A program made the position numbers and the translations under genes. Below the pieces are notes generated by a model, which saw nothing but the letters and a program-made list of their open reading frames with translations, did not search any database and was not told where the DNA came from. A stretch of 64,000 nt of DNA. It comes from Candidatus Rothia avicola (lineage in GTDB: Bacteria; Actinomycetota; Actinomycetes; Actinomycetales; Micrococcaceae). Positions 56,047 to 63,770 of this stretch are shown here, piece after piece (the first letter of the stretch is position 1; each line of letters starts with the position of its first letter). Location of the stretch: the NCBI GenBank assembly GCA_019115985.1, contig DXCN01000038.1:1-64000 (forward strand), read 5' to 3'.

Positions 56047-56508
56047 CTATGCACCCTTACGCTTGTAGACCTGGTAGCTCATCAGGAAGACCAGCATGGC
56101 CAGCACAGTGACGGACGTCAGCAGAAGGGACGGCGATACCTGCCAGTCGAAGATAGCGAAAGCTCCGGCACCCAGCCCCATCGCTGCAATCATGAGGTGA
56201 AAGGTAGTTTCTGCTGCCTTTCCGTACCAGTGGTTTTCGATGCTGGATTCTGGGTTGCGGGTGGCTCCTTTGATGGTGTTCCGATCGACCAAAACTACCC
56301 AGAAGGTGGCGGCTAACACCGGAATAAAAGCTAACGAGACAACCGGCACCCACCACCAGGTGAATTGCTCAGAACTAATGACGATAATGCCCCAGGCCAG
56401 CAGCTGGGCCAGTGCAGTTGCACCCAGAATACTGACAAGTATCAGGGTTGCTTGGCTACCGCCGAAGCGAGAACGGCCCCAGGTGCTTTGGGTCTTGTTG
56501 ATGCTCAT
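56047..56508 (-). CDS. four-helix membrane protein paired with the XRE regulator
   Basis: This 153-residue protein has four predicted membrane helices (about 22-44, 52-74, 100-120 and 125-147) and a short basic tail. It has no catalytic motif. It is the first gene of a two-gene unit with the XRE regulator. AAGGGG precedes the ATG. The family is not recognised; similar small membrane proteins accompany YozG-like regulators. It may sense a membrane signal for the regulator, which is inference. Confidence 0.75.
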   Translation of the reverse strand: MSINKTQSTWGRSRFGGSQATLILVSILGATALAQLLAWGIIVISSEQFTWWWVPVVSLAFIPVLAATFWVVLVDRNTIKGATRNPESSIENHWYGKAAETTFHLMIAAMGLGAGAFAIFDWQVSPSLLLTSVTVLAMLVFLMSYQVYKRKGA

Positions 56509-56520
56509 ATTATCCCCTTA

Positions 56521-56562
56521 TGTAAAGTTTGCTTTACAGATGATGTGAAATAAACTTTACAT
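56521..56562. promoter_or_regulatory. tandem palindromes, candidate XRE operators
   Basis: TGTAAAG-tttg-CTTTACA (56521-56538) is a perfect dyad with arms of 7 bp. ATGTGAAATAAACTTTACAT (56543-56562) is a second, nearly perfect copy of the same pattern. A weaker one, AAGTACGCTTTACTT, lies near 56583-56597. All lie just upstream of the membrane-protein gene and overlap its promoter, so the XRE protein probably represses its own operon here. Confidence 0.65.
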
Positions 56563-56652
56563 ACAGGTGCGAGACCATATCAAGTACGCTTTACTTATTT
56601 TTAGGCCGTCCCCCCCTACGCCCCAGGCACTCAGCCACTACACCAGAAAAGA

Positions 56653-56702
56653 CCATCTACATCAGAAAAACCCACCTCGTTGGTGGGTTTTTCTGATGTA
56701 GA
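56653..56702. repeat. 41-nt repeat with terminator hairpin, copy 2 (fully palindromic)
   Basis: 56653-56693 is identical to 55771-55811. Here the palindrome extends outward, so CATCTACATCAGAAAAACCC at the left pairs with the right arm ending GATGTAGATG (to 56702). It lies 23 bp past the HIT gene stop and should end that transcript. Being the fuller palindrome, it is likely the original, with copy 1 a partial copy. Confidence 0.9.
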
Positions 56703-56724
56703 TGCTACCTACCTGGCGGAGGGG

Positions 56725-57150
56725 CTAGGAAGCTACCGAGTCGCCGTAGCCCAGCTCGGTCAGGGCTGCCCTCAGCTTTTCAGCAGCCTCGTCCATGGCA
56801 GCTGCGTCGGGGTTACGGTTAGCCTGCTCGAAGGTGAACTCGCTCTGGTCAACAGCGGGCCACACATGAATATGGGTGTGGGGCACATCAAAACCGGCAA
56901 TAATCATGCCCACGCGGGTGGGCTCAAAAGCCTTCATCAGCCCCTTCGACACCTTCTGAGCCACGTCAAAGAGGTGGGCAGAAAGCTCCTCGGGCAGGTC
57001 AACCCAGTGGTCAATCTCAGCCTTAGGAACCACCAGGGTGTGGCCGTACTGGAAGGGCTCGATGGTCAAGAAGGCAACTGCCTGCTCGTCCTCCCAGATA
57101 AAACGGCCGGGCAGTTCTCGGTTAATAATCTTGGTAAAAACAGTGCTCAT
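56725..57150 (-). CDS. HIT-family nucleotide hydrolase
   Basis: This 141-residue histidine-triad protein has the nucleotidyl-transfer motif HTHIHVW (91-97) preceded by the IIAGFDVP strand and EPFQYGHTLVVPK near 31-43. HIT proteins hydrolyse AMP-linked compounds such as AMP-lysine or dinucleoside polyphosphates. The start lies 11 bp after the MBL gene stop, so the two may be cotranscribed. The exact substrate is unknown. Confidence 0.92.
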   Translation of the reverse strand: MSTVFTKIINRELPGRFIWEDEQAVAFLTIEPFQYGHTLVVPKAEIDHWVDLPEELSAHLFDVAQKVSKGLMKAFEPTRVGMIIAGFDVPHTHIHVWPAVDQSEFTFEQANRNPDAAAMDEAAEKLRAALTELGYGDSVAS

Positions 57151-57161
57151 GGGGCTTACTC

Positions 57162-57812
57162 CTAAATCTCTACAGACTGGCCGGGGGCCAGGTACTCAAA
57201 GGTGGTGCCGTACTTCTGACCAAAGTTGGTTGCGTGGCCAACAATCATGTTTCGACCGTTTTCAGCAAGCAGTGAATCGTGAATCTGGAAGGCCCGCGGG
57301 GCACGCACGGCGATAATGAAGTCAATGACCTCCTGGATCTTGTTCCAGGGGGCGTGAATCGGCACTAGCAGAGTACCCACCTCAATGCCGTGGGGCACCA
57401 CAAAAGAATCCCCTGGGTGGAAGAGGTTATCGTCAATCAGGTATCCCACGTTATCGATCACCGGTAGCAGGGGGTGGATGACAGCGTGGTTGCCGCCGAA
57501 GGTTTTAATAGAGAAGGACGAGAGAGTCAGCTCCCCATCAGCTTCCACTGACTTTGCAAGAGCCTCGGGCAGGGCCGCCAACACAGCATCGACCACTGCG
57601 GCGGGGGCGTGAATGGTGACCTGCGGGTTTTCTCGCAGAAAAGCAACCACCTTGCCCTCATCGAAGTGATCGGGGTGCACGTGGGTGACCAGAATATGGT
57701 GGGCCCCGTCCAGCGCCTGCTCGACCTCGGAGAAGTTTCCAGGGTCGAGCACCAGCACGGCGCCGTCCTTTTCGAGCCTGACGCAGGAGTGGGTGTATTT
57801 CGTAAGTTTCAT
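57162..57812 (-). CDS. MBL-fold metal-dependent hydrolase (UlaG-like)
   Basis: This 216-residue protein has the zinc motif HVHPDH (44-49), a GNHAVIHP histidine and a late PIHAPWNKIQEV segment. This is the layout of the UlaG-type or beta-lactamase-like L-ascorbate lactonase branch. The ATG at 57812 starts at the conserved MKLTKYTHSC. Longer in-frame starts enter the promoter side. It lies upstream of the HIT gene. The substrate is not predictable. Confidence 0.85.
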   Translation of the reverse strand: MKLTKYTHSCVRLEKDGAVLVLDPGNFSEVEQALDGAHHILVTHVHPDHFDEGKVVAFLRENPQVTIHAPAAVVDAVLAALPEALAKSVEADGELTLSSFSIKTFGGNHAVIHPLLPVIDNVGYLIDDNLFHPGDSFVVPHGIEVGTLLVPIHAPWNKIQEVIDFIIAVRAPRAFQIHDSLLAENGRNMIVGHATNFGQKYGTTFEYLAPGQSVEI

Positions 57813-57997
57813 ACCTACCACCCTAGTAGCTCCCACCACAGTCAGACTAGTTGGAGCTGACGGTTTCTTTCTACTGAACACATACGCTATTACCTGAAAA
57901 CGTTGTTTTTCGCCCCGCGCGAGGGCCGCATCTGCCCCGGGAAACCTGGTGTACAGTAGGCACAGAGAGAGACCGATTTTAGATGAGGGAATGACCC

Positions 57998-58432
57998 GTG
58001 AACACCAACTCAGCGTCGTCAGCCAGCAAGCCCACCGAAGTCCGCAACACTAAACAGCGCCGGGCAGTCACCGCAACCCTCGAAACCCTCGAAGACTTTA
58101 TTTCCGCTCAAGACCTGCACCAGCTCATGCTCTCGCGCGGCGATAAGGTGTCGCTGGCAACCACCTATCGTCTCTTGCAGTCCATGGTGGGCACCGGTGA
58201 GGTAGAGGCCCTCAAGACCGAAGACGGCGAAGCTATCTACCGCCGCTGCGACTCTGAGCACCACCACCATCACCTGCTCTGCCGTATCTGTGGGGCTGCC
58301 CGGGAATTTGAGATTCCCGAGCTTGAAGAGCTAGCCCTGGCGATTGCGGCAAAGAATGGCTACACCGAGGTCAAGCACGTCATTGAGATTACCGGGGTCT
58401 GCTCTAACTGCTCTGCCCACCAGCAGGGCTAG
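57998..58432 (+). CDS. zur: Fur-family zinc uptake regulator
   Basis: This 144-residue metalloregulator has the N-terminal winged helix with SAQDLHQLML and SLATTYRLLQSM, then the HHHHHLLCRICG metal cluster and the CSNC pair that forms the structural zinc site. Its position next to znuABC and the His/Cys pattern identify it as Zur rather than Fur. It starts at GTG after GAGGGA. It is convergent with znuB, and their 3' ends overlap by 29 bp. Confidence 0.92.
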   Translation: MNTNSASSASKPTEVRNTKQRRAVTATLETLEDFISAQDLHQLMLSRGDKVSLATTYRLLQSMVGTGEVEALKTEDGEAIYRRCDSEHHHHHLLCRICGAAREFEIPELEELALAIAAKNGYTEVKHVIEITGVCSNCSAHQQG

Positions 58433-59318
58433 GTGCTACTGCGGCTTCAGAAGAGCGGACGCGCCCCGAGGCTGAGTAGCGCTGGCGGACGGCTCGCACC
58501 AGGCGGCAGACCACGAAGATGAGGAAGGACAGGGTGGTCACGTAGGGGCTGATAGGCAGGGAGCCTGCCAGAGCCAGAAGAATACCGCCCACCATGGCTG
58601 TTTCTGCAAAGAGCACTGAAAGAATCAGGGCACGCAGCGGTGAAGCTGTGATTTGCAGGGCTGCCGCTGCCGGGGTAATGAGCAGGGCAAGAACTAGCAG
58701 GGAGCCCACCACCTGCACCGACAGGGCGGTGGCAATACCCAGCACAATCATGAAAGCAATCGACAGGGCCTTCAGTGGCACCCCCTTGGCTGAGGCAACC
58801 AGCGGGTCAAGCGAGGCGAACATGAGCGGCCGCCACATGATAGCCAGAGCCGCAATAATCACCGTCCCGCCGATGATCATAGAGGTCAGCTGGGCAGAGT
58901 CAACCGAAACAATCTGGCCTGTTAGCAGCGAGAACTTGTTCGCTGCCCTACCTGAGTAGAGGGAGAGAAAGAGGATTCCCAGCCCCAGACCAAAGGGCAT
59001 CAGGGCACCGATGATTGAATCGTTTTCGTGGGCCCGGGCGCCCATCAGGGCAATCAATAGGGCAGAGATAATAGAGCCCATCAGGGAACCGGTAACCACG
59101 TTATAGCCCAGGAGCAGAAAGAGGGCAGCTCCGGCAAAAGACATCTCGGCGATGGCGTGCACCGCAAAAGCGTGACGGCGGAGCATCACAAAAAGCCCTA
59201 CAAAGCCACCGATCACACCCAAGATAGCCCCGGCGATAATGGACTGGCTCAGCAGGGCCACCAGCTCACCGTAGCGGTCAAAGACAAAGACCTTACCCAT
59301 AAAGTCCGCAAAAGTCAT
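58404..59318 (-). CDS. znuB: zinc ABC transporter permease ZnuB
   Basis: This 304-residue ABC-3 family permease has about eight membrane helices. The family region MLRRHAFAVHAIAEMSFAG (about 45-63) and QVVGSLLVLALLITPAAAA (about 200-218) are present. It forms the channel with ZnuC. It is the last gene of znuA-znuC-znuB; its end overlaps the end of zur. Confidence 0.94.
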   Translation of the reverse strand: MTFADFMGKVFVFDRYGELVALLSQSIIAGAILGVIGGFVGLFVMLRRHAFAVHAIAEMSFAGAALFLLLGYNVVTGSLMGSIISALLIALMGARAHENDSIIGALMPFGLGLGILFLSLYSGRAANKFSLLTGQIVSVDSAQLTSMIIGGTVIIAALAIMWRPLMFASLDPLVASAKGVPLKALSIAFMIVLGIATALSVQVVGSLLVLALLITPAAAALQITASPLRALILSVLFAETAMVGGILLALAGSLPISPYVTTLSFLIFVVCRLVRAVRQRYSASGRVRSSEAAVAPSPAGGQSS

Positions 59319-59321
59319 CGG

Positions 59322-60173
59322 TTATCTACCCCCTTTCGCGGGTGCAAGTAGCTGGGGGTGGTCGGTTTCTAGGGCACAGTGGTGCTCCCCGTGCTCGCCG
59401 CCCACTACCACGTAGCGGCCGTTGGTCTGTATCACCGATACCGGGGTCTGGTAGAGGTCGGTGAGCACCTCGCTGCGCATGACCTGATCCACCGACCCCA
59501 CGGTGAAGCGTCCGCCCGCGAGATAAAGCAGGCGGTCTACATGGTCGATAATGGGGTTGATCTCGTGGGTCACGAAAACGACCGTAGCCCTCTGATCCCG
59601 GTTGTAACGGTGAATCAGGTCTGAGACGGCGTACTGGTGGTTGAGGTCCAAGGAGAGTAGGGCCTCATCTGCCAGGATAATCTTGGGGTCATTGGCAAGG
59701 GCCTGGGCGATACGCAGGCGCTGCTGCTCACCGCCCGATAGAAGCCCCACCGGCACGTTGGCGTAGTCGCTGGCGCCGACCGCATCGAGCAGGGAGTCAA
59801 CCTTCTCCCGGTAGGCCCGGGTCTTCACGCGAAAGCCCCAGCGGTGGCCATCCACCCCCAGCCCCACAAAATCGCGGGCCCGCAGGGGCATCTCGGTGCC
59901 AATCGCCTTCTGCTGGGGAATGTAGCCGACGCCGGGGTTCCCCAGGCGGGCGGGGGCACCCAGCACCGAAATTTTGCCGGCGCTCAGCTGGGTCAGACCC
60001 AAGATGACCTTGATAAAGGTCGATTTGCCCGAGCCATTGGGCCCCAGGACGGCAAAATATTCGCCCTGTTCGACGGTGAGGTTGAGGTCCTGCCACAGGG
60101 TACGGTGGCCAAAGGAAAGCCCGCCCCCGGTCACCGTAAGGGCGGGGGCGAGCTGGGTAGAAGAGTGAGCCAT
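59322..60173 (-). CDS. znuC: zinc ABC transporter ATPase ZnuC
   Basis: This 283-residue ATPase powers zinc import. It has Walker A GPNGSGKST (44-52), signature LSGGEQQRLRIAQAL, Walker B IILADEALLSLD (with Ala-Leu-Leu where DEP is usual) and the switch His in VTHEI. It lies 3 bp upstream of znuB and 5 bp after znuA. Confidence 0.94.
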   Translation of the reverse strand: MAHSSTQLAPALTVTGGGLSFGHRTLWQDLNLTVEQGEYFAVLGPNGSGKSTFIKVILGLTQLSAGKISVLGAPARLGNPGVGYIPQQKAIGTEMPLRARDFVGLGVDGHRWGFRVKTRAYREKVDSLLDAVGASDYANVPVGLLSGGEQQRLRIAQALANDPKIILADEALLSLDLNHQYAVSDLIHRYNRDQRATVVFVTHEINPIIDHVDRLLYLAGGRFTVGSVDQVMRSEVLTDLYQTPVSVIQTNGRYVVVGGEHGEHHCALETDHPQLLAPAKGGR

Positions 60174-60178
60174 AGGCT

Positions 60179-61138
60179 TTATGCTACTGCCTTTTCTAGG
60201 TTGTCGATGTTCTGGGTCATCCAGTCCATATAGCCGGTGTTCTCGGGTAGGGTCTCGGTGAAGGAGACACTGGGAACTCCGGCTTCCTGGGCGAAGGTAT
60301 AGATTTCGGTGGTCTGGGCGGTCTGGGTTTGCTCGTTGAAGGCCAGCAGGTCGATGCTACCGCCGGTGAGGGCATCCTTGGCTTCCTGTAGGGTCAGGGG
60401 GGCGATATCGCTTTCACTATCGACCGCTGCGGTCAAATCTGCCGGGGTGGAGTCGGTGAAGCCGGCGTCCTCCAGCATGTAGCCCGAGATGGGCTCGGTC
60501 GCCAGGTAGGTACGCTCTTCGGTGTCGATGGCCTTGAGACGGTCAAGTAGCTGGTCAGCGTCGGTGGAGAAGGCTGCTGCTGCGCTGGTGTAGGCGTCCG
60601 CGTTGGCGGGGTCGAGCTCGGCCAGGTCGGCTGCTACCTGATCAGCTACCTTCTTCATGGTGTCCAGGTCGTACCAGACGTGCTCGTTGTAGGAGTGTAC
60701 GTGGTCAGCGTGGTCTTCACCGGTGGAGCTGTGCTCTTCTGCCATGTGGGCCAGGTCCTCGGCGCTAAAGAGGCCCGAGAGCTCTACTGCGTTCACCACG
60801 ATCTGGTCGGGATTATCCGTGCCGGCCATTTCGGTGAGGAAGGTATCGTAGCCGCCGCCGTTGACGACGACCAGGTCAGCGTCTTTAACGGTCAGGCGGT
60901 CCTGGCTGGTGGCTTCGTAGGAGTGGGGGTCCACAGCGGTTGAGGCGATGAGCGGGGTGACCTCTACCTTATCGCCGCCGATTGCCGCCACCACATCGGC
61001 ATAGACGTCGGTGGTGGTGACGACCTGCAGGGTTCCGGCGGGTGAGGACGAGGACGCGCTCGTCCCGCTTGCCCCGCAAGCAGAGAGGGCCAGCGCCGAT
61101 ACGGCAAGCAGTGAGACGGTGGGGAAAATCTTTCGCAT
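60179..61138 (-). CDS. znuA: zinc ABC transporter substrate-binding lipoprotein ZnuA
   Basis: This 319-residue lipoprotein has a signal peptide with lipobox LSAC (Cys21), then a TroA-type cluster A-1 fold. The histidine/acid loop EEHSSTGEDHADHVHSYNEH (about 134-153) is typical of zinc binders and holds His for metal capture. Further ligands are expected at DPHSYEAT and late in the protein. It is first in the operon. A palindrome about 57 bp before its start is a candidate Zur site. Confidence 0.94.
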   Translation of the reverse strand: MRKIFPTVSLLAVSALALSACGASGTSASSSSPAGTLQVVTTTDVYADVVAAIGGDKVEVTPLIASTAVDPHSYEATSQDRLTVKDADLVVVNGGGYDTFLTEMAGTDNPDQIVVNAVELSGLFSAEDLAHMAEEHSSTGEDHADHVHSYNEHVWYDLDTMKKVADQVAADLAELDPANADAYTSAAAAFSTDADQLLDRLKAIDTEERTYLATEPISGYMLEDAGFTDSTPADLTAAVDSESDIAPLTLQEAKDALTGGSIDLLAFNEQTQTAQTTEIYTFAQEAGVPSVSFTETLPENTGYMDWMTQNIDNLEKAVA

Positions 61139-61194
61139 GGTGCTGTCCTTTTATCTGGGATAAGGTTTAGGGCTTCTGCCAGCCTACTCCTTTC

Positions 61195-61209
61195 TGCGAA
61201 CGGTTCGCA
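61195..61209. promoter_or_regulatory. 7-1-7 palindrome upstream of znuA, candidate Zur operator
   Basis: TGCGAAC-G-GTTCGCA is a perfect palindrome 57 bp before the znuA start codon. The place fits a promoter-overlapping repressor site. It differs from the AT-rich Zur boxes I recall from other Gram-positives, so the assignment rests on context. Confidence 0.5.
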
Positions 61210-61259
61210 AATAAAAAGCAGGTACACCGCATCACACCCGCTCCCCACTAGAAAGACAA

Positions 61260-61312
61260 GGACGCCCACCCCTCCTCCCTGCTGCAGGACAGGGAAGGCG
61301 GGGCGGGCGTCC
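61260..61312 (-). terminator. terminator after the CNNM/CBS operon
   Basis: GGACGCCC (61260-61267) pairs with GGGCGTCC (61305-61312), with an inner CCTCCCTG/CAGGGAAGG-type helix. On the minus strand CTTGTCTTTC follows. It lies 33 bp past the stop of the second CNNM gene and keeps its transcript out of znuA. The stem base is the GGACGCC/GGCGTCC word. Confidence 0.75.
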
Positions 61313-61344
61313 GCGCACCGGGTAAAACCGGTAGCTAGAGGAAA

Positions 61345-62430
61345 CTAGTCAGTGCTGTGCTTTGAAGCGGCCTCCTCGCGGCGGCGCACGTGCTCCTGGG
61401 TGGTGTCCTTAATTTCACCCACCAACTCTTCCAGGATGTCTTCTAAGAAGAGCATGCCAACACTCTGGCCCTGGGCATCAACCACGTGGGAGACATGGGC
61501 CCGGTTGCGTTGCATGGTAGCCAGGGCGTCATCAATGTCGGTGTCAGGCTTGACGATTGACATCTGGCGCAGCTTGCTCCAGGCGATAGGCTGGTCCATG
61601 CGATCAGCCTCGTAGACCAGGGCATCCTTGATATGCAGGTAGCCCATGTAGGTGCCATCCTGCTCGTCCTTCATCACGAAACGGGAGTAGCCGGTGTGGG
61701 CAACGGCCCGTTCCAGCTCGGCCGGGGTACAGGGGAAGTTCATGGTGACCAGTTTGTCGTCGGGCACCATAATCTCAGCAACGGTTTTCGTGCTAAATTC
61801 CAAGGCGCCAGACAGCACACCTGAGCCGTCCTCAACCGTGCCCTCTGCTGTCGACTGGGCCACGATGTTCTGTAGCTCGTCAAGGGTGAAGGTTGAGGCA
61901 ACCTCAGCCTTAGGTTCTACCTTCATCAGGCGCAGGGCGTGGTCAGCAATCCAGTTGACGAAGCCCACCAGGGGCTTGAGCACCCGTGAGACCGTGACCA
62001 GGGGCGGGGCAATCCACAGGGCAACGCCCTGGGCAGCCAGCGACACAGCCATGTTCTTGGGCACCATTTCGCCGAAGATAACGTGCAGGTAGGTCACCAG
62101 AAGCAGCGCGAATGCAAAGCCTACAGCGCTAGCCACCTCGTAAGGGATGCCCCAGCTTTCTAGGGGTGCAGACACCAGGTGGTGCAGGGCGGGCTCTGAA
62201 ACATTCAGAATCAGCAGGGAGCAGACGGTAATACCCAACTGGCAGGTAGCCAGCATGAGCGAGACGTTCTCCAGCGCATAAAGTACAGTAACCGCGCGCT
62301 TATTACCGGTCTCAGCCAGCGGCTCAATCTGGGAGCGGCGGGTCGACATAACGGCGAACTCACCGGCCACGAAAAAGGCGTTACCGGCAAGGAGCACAAA
62401 GAGCAGGGCGATAGCTACCCAGTCGTTCAT
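61345..62430 (-). CDS. CNNM/HlyC-type membrane protein with CBS domains (short form)
   Basis: This 361-residue protein has a DUF21 (CNNM) membrane part with three to four helices (about 1-185) and two CBS domains (about 210-330), but no C-terminal CorC_HlyC domain. CNNM proteins move or control Mg2+ or Co2+. Its start overlaps the end of the longer paralogue by 4 bp (ATGA), so the two form an operon and probably work together. Confidence 0.9.
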   Translation of the reverse strand: MNDWVAIALLFVLLAGNAFFVAGEFAVMSTRRSQIEPLAETGNKRAVTVLYALENVSLMLATCQLGITVCSLLILNVSEPALHHLVSAPLESWGIPYEVASAVGFAFALLLVTYLHVIFGEMVPKNMAVSLAAQGVALWIAPPLVTVSRVLKPLVGFVNWIADHALRLMKVEPKAEVASTFTLDELQNIVAQSTAEGTVEDGSGVLSGALEFSTKTVAEIMVPDDKLVTMNFPCTPAELERAVAHTGYSRFVMKDEQDGTYMGYLHIKDALVYEADRMDQPIAWSKLRQMSIVKPDTDIDDALATMQRNRAHVSHVVDAQGQSVGMLFLEDILEELVGEIKDTTQEHVRRREEAASKHSTD

Positions 62431-63770
62431 CGAGCCCCCTCCTTTCGAGCGGCGAGGTCATCTGTGGTGAGGGCTTCGGAAATAAAGCGGATGCGGTCAA
62501 CCCGGCGCTGTTCCATCTTTTCTACGCGCAGGCGTCCGCCCTCAACGGGCACCACATCGCCGGTTTCGGGGACTCGGCCCAGGTGGTCCATCATGAAGCC
62601 GCCCATAGTTTCGTAGGCGGGGTCACCGTCCACATCGAGGGTACCGATGTAGTCCTTGACCTCGTCGGGGCGGAGCAGGCCCGAGAAGATGTAGTCCCCG
62701 TTGCCCACGCGCAGGGGGCGTTCGTCGAAGGAATTGGTGTCGTGTTCGTCGGAGACTTCACCGACGATTTCTTCAACCAGGTCTTCAAGGGTAGTGATGC
62801 CGGCAGTGCCCCCGTATTCGTCGAGCACCACGGCAAGCTGTAGGGCACCCTCGCGCAGCTGCATGAGCAGGGAGTCCAGGTGCACGGTTTCGGGTACCTG
62901 AAGCACATCCTCCATCAGCGTTCCGGCTTCCAGCGTGTCGCGCTTATCGAGGGGAAGGCCCACAGCCTTCTTCACGTGCACGACGCCCACGATGTTGTCC
63001 TGGTCTTCCCGGTAGAGGGGGAAGCGGGAGTGGCCGGTGGTACGGGCCAGCTCGATGACGTCGCTGACCGGAGCGGTATCTTCAAGCATGATGACCTTGC
63101 GGCGCGGGGTCATGACGTCGGCTGCGGTGAGCTCGGCGAAGGAGAGGGTTTTATCGACGAAGCGGGCGGTGTCGGAGTCCAGGGTGCCCAGGTCGGCTGA
63201 GCGGCGCACCATCGAGGAAAGCTCTTCGGGTGAACGGGCTGCTGAGAGCTCTTCCTTAGCTTCCATGCCGAAGCGGTGGAGCACCCAGTTCGCTGACCCG
63301 TTAGCGGTGCGGACGATGGGGCCCATCACCTTAGTGAAGAGCAGCTGGGCCGGGGCCAGGGTGCGGGCCACGCGGTAGGGCTCGGCAATAGCCAGGTTCT
63401 TGGGCACCAGCTCGCCGATAATCATGGAGAGCAAGGTGGCGATACCCATCGAGAAAATCAGGGTGAGTGCCGAGACCGCAGAGGGGGCCAGCCCCCAGGA
63501 AGCAATGGTGTCGCCGGCTAGGGCGTTGATACCACTGTCGAGGGTGTAACCAGTAAGCAGGGTGGTGATGGTAATACCCAGCTGGCAGCTTGATAGCTGG
63601 GTTGAGAGGGATTTGAGGCAGGCGAGCACTCGTTCACCTGCGGCGTCTCCCCTATCAATTTCTTGCTGGACCTTGGACTGGTCAAGAGCTACCAGCGAAA
63701 ATTCTACGGCCACGAAGAAGCCGGTGCCCAGAATCAGGGCAAAGCCAATGAGAAGCAGGAGCCATTCCAT
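62427..63770 (-). CDS. CNNM/HlyC-type membrane protein with CBS and CorC_HlyC domains
   Basis: This 447-residue protein has a DUF21 membrane part (about 1-190), CBS domains (about 215-340, with MTPRRKV and GIVHVKKAV-type stretches) and a C-terminal CorC_HlyC domain (about 360-440). Proteins named hemolysin C in this group are ion-transport related, not proven toxins. It is the first gene of the pair. Confidence 0.92.
   Translation of the reverse strand: MEWLLLLIGFALILGTGFFVAVEFSLVALDQSKVQQEIDRGDAAGERVLACLKSLSTQLSSCQLGITITTLLTGYTLDSGINALAGDTIASWGLAPSAVSALTLIFSMGIATLLSMIIGELVPKNLAIAEPYRVARTLAPAQLLFTKVMGPIVRTANGSANWVLHRFGMEAKEELSAARSPEELSSMVRRSADLGTLDSDTARFVDKTLSFAELTAADVMTPRRKVIMLEDTAPVSDVIELARTTGHSRFPLYREDQDNIVGVVHVKKAVGLPLDKRDTLEAGTLMEDVLQVPETVHLDSLLMQLREGALQLAVVLDEYGGTAGITTLEDLVEEIVGEVSDEHDTNSFDERPLRVGNGDYIFSGLLRPDEVKDYIGTLDVDGDPAYETMGGFMMDHLGRVPETGDVVPVEGGRLRVEKMEQRRVDRIRFISEALTTDDLAARKEGAR

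Noticed and set aside
55837..56508. Type II toxin-antitoxin pair for the XRE and membrane genes
   Set aside because: The partner is a 153-residue, four-helix membrane protein, not a toxin family I recognise; a regulator/sensor pair is simpler.
61345..63770. Hemolysin toxin genes
   Set aside because: The HlyC/CNNM label is historical; the DUF21 and CBS layout points to ion transport, and no toxin features were seen.
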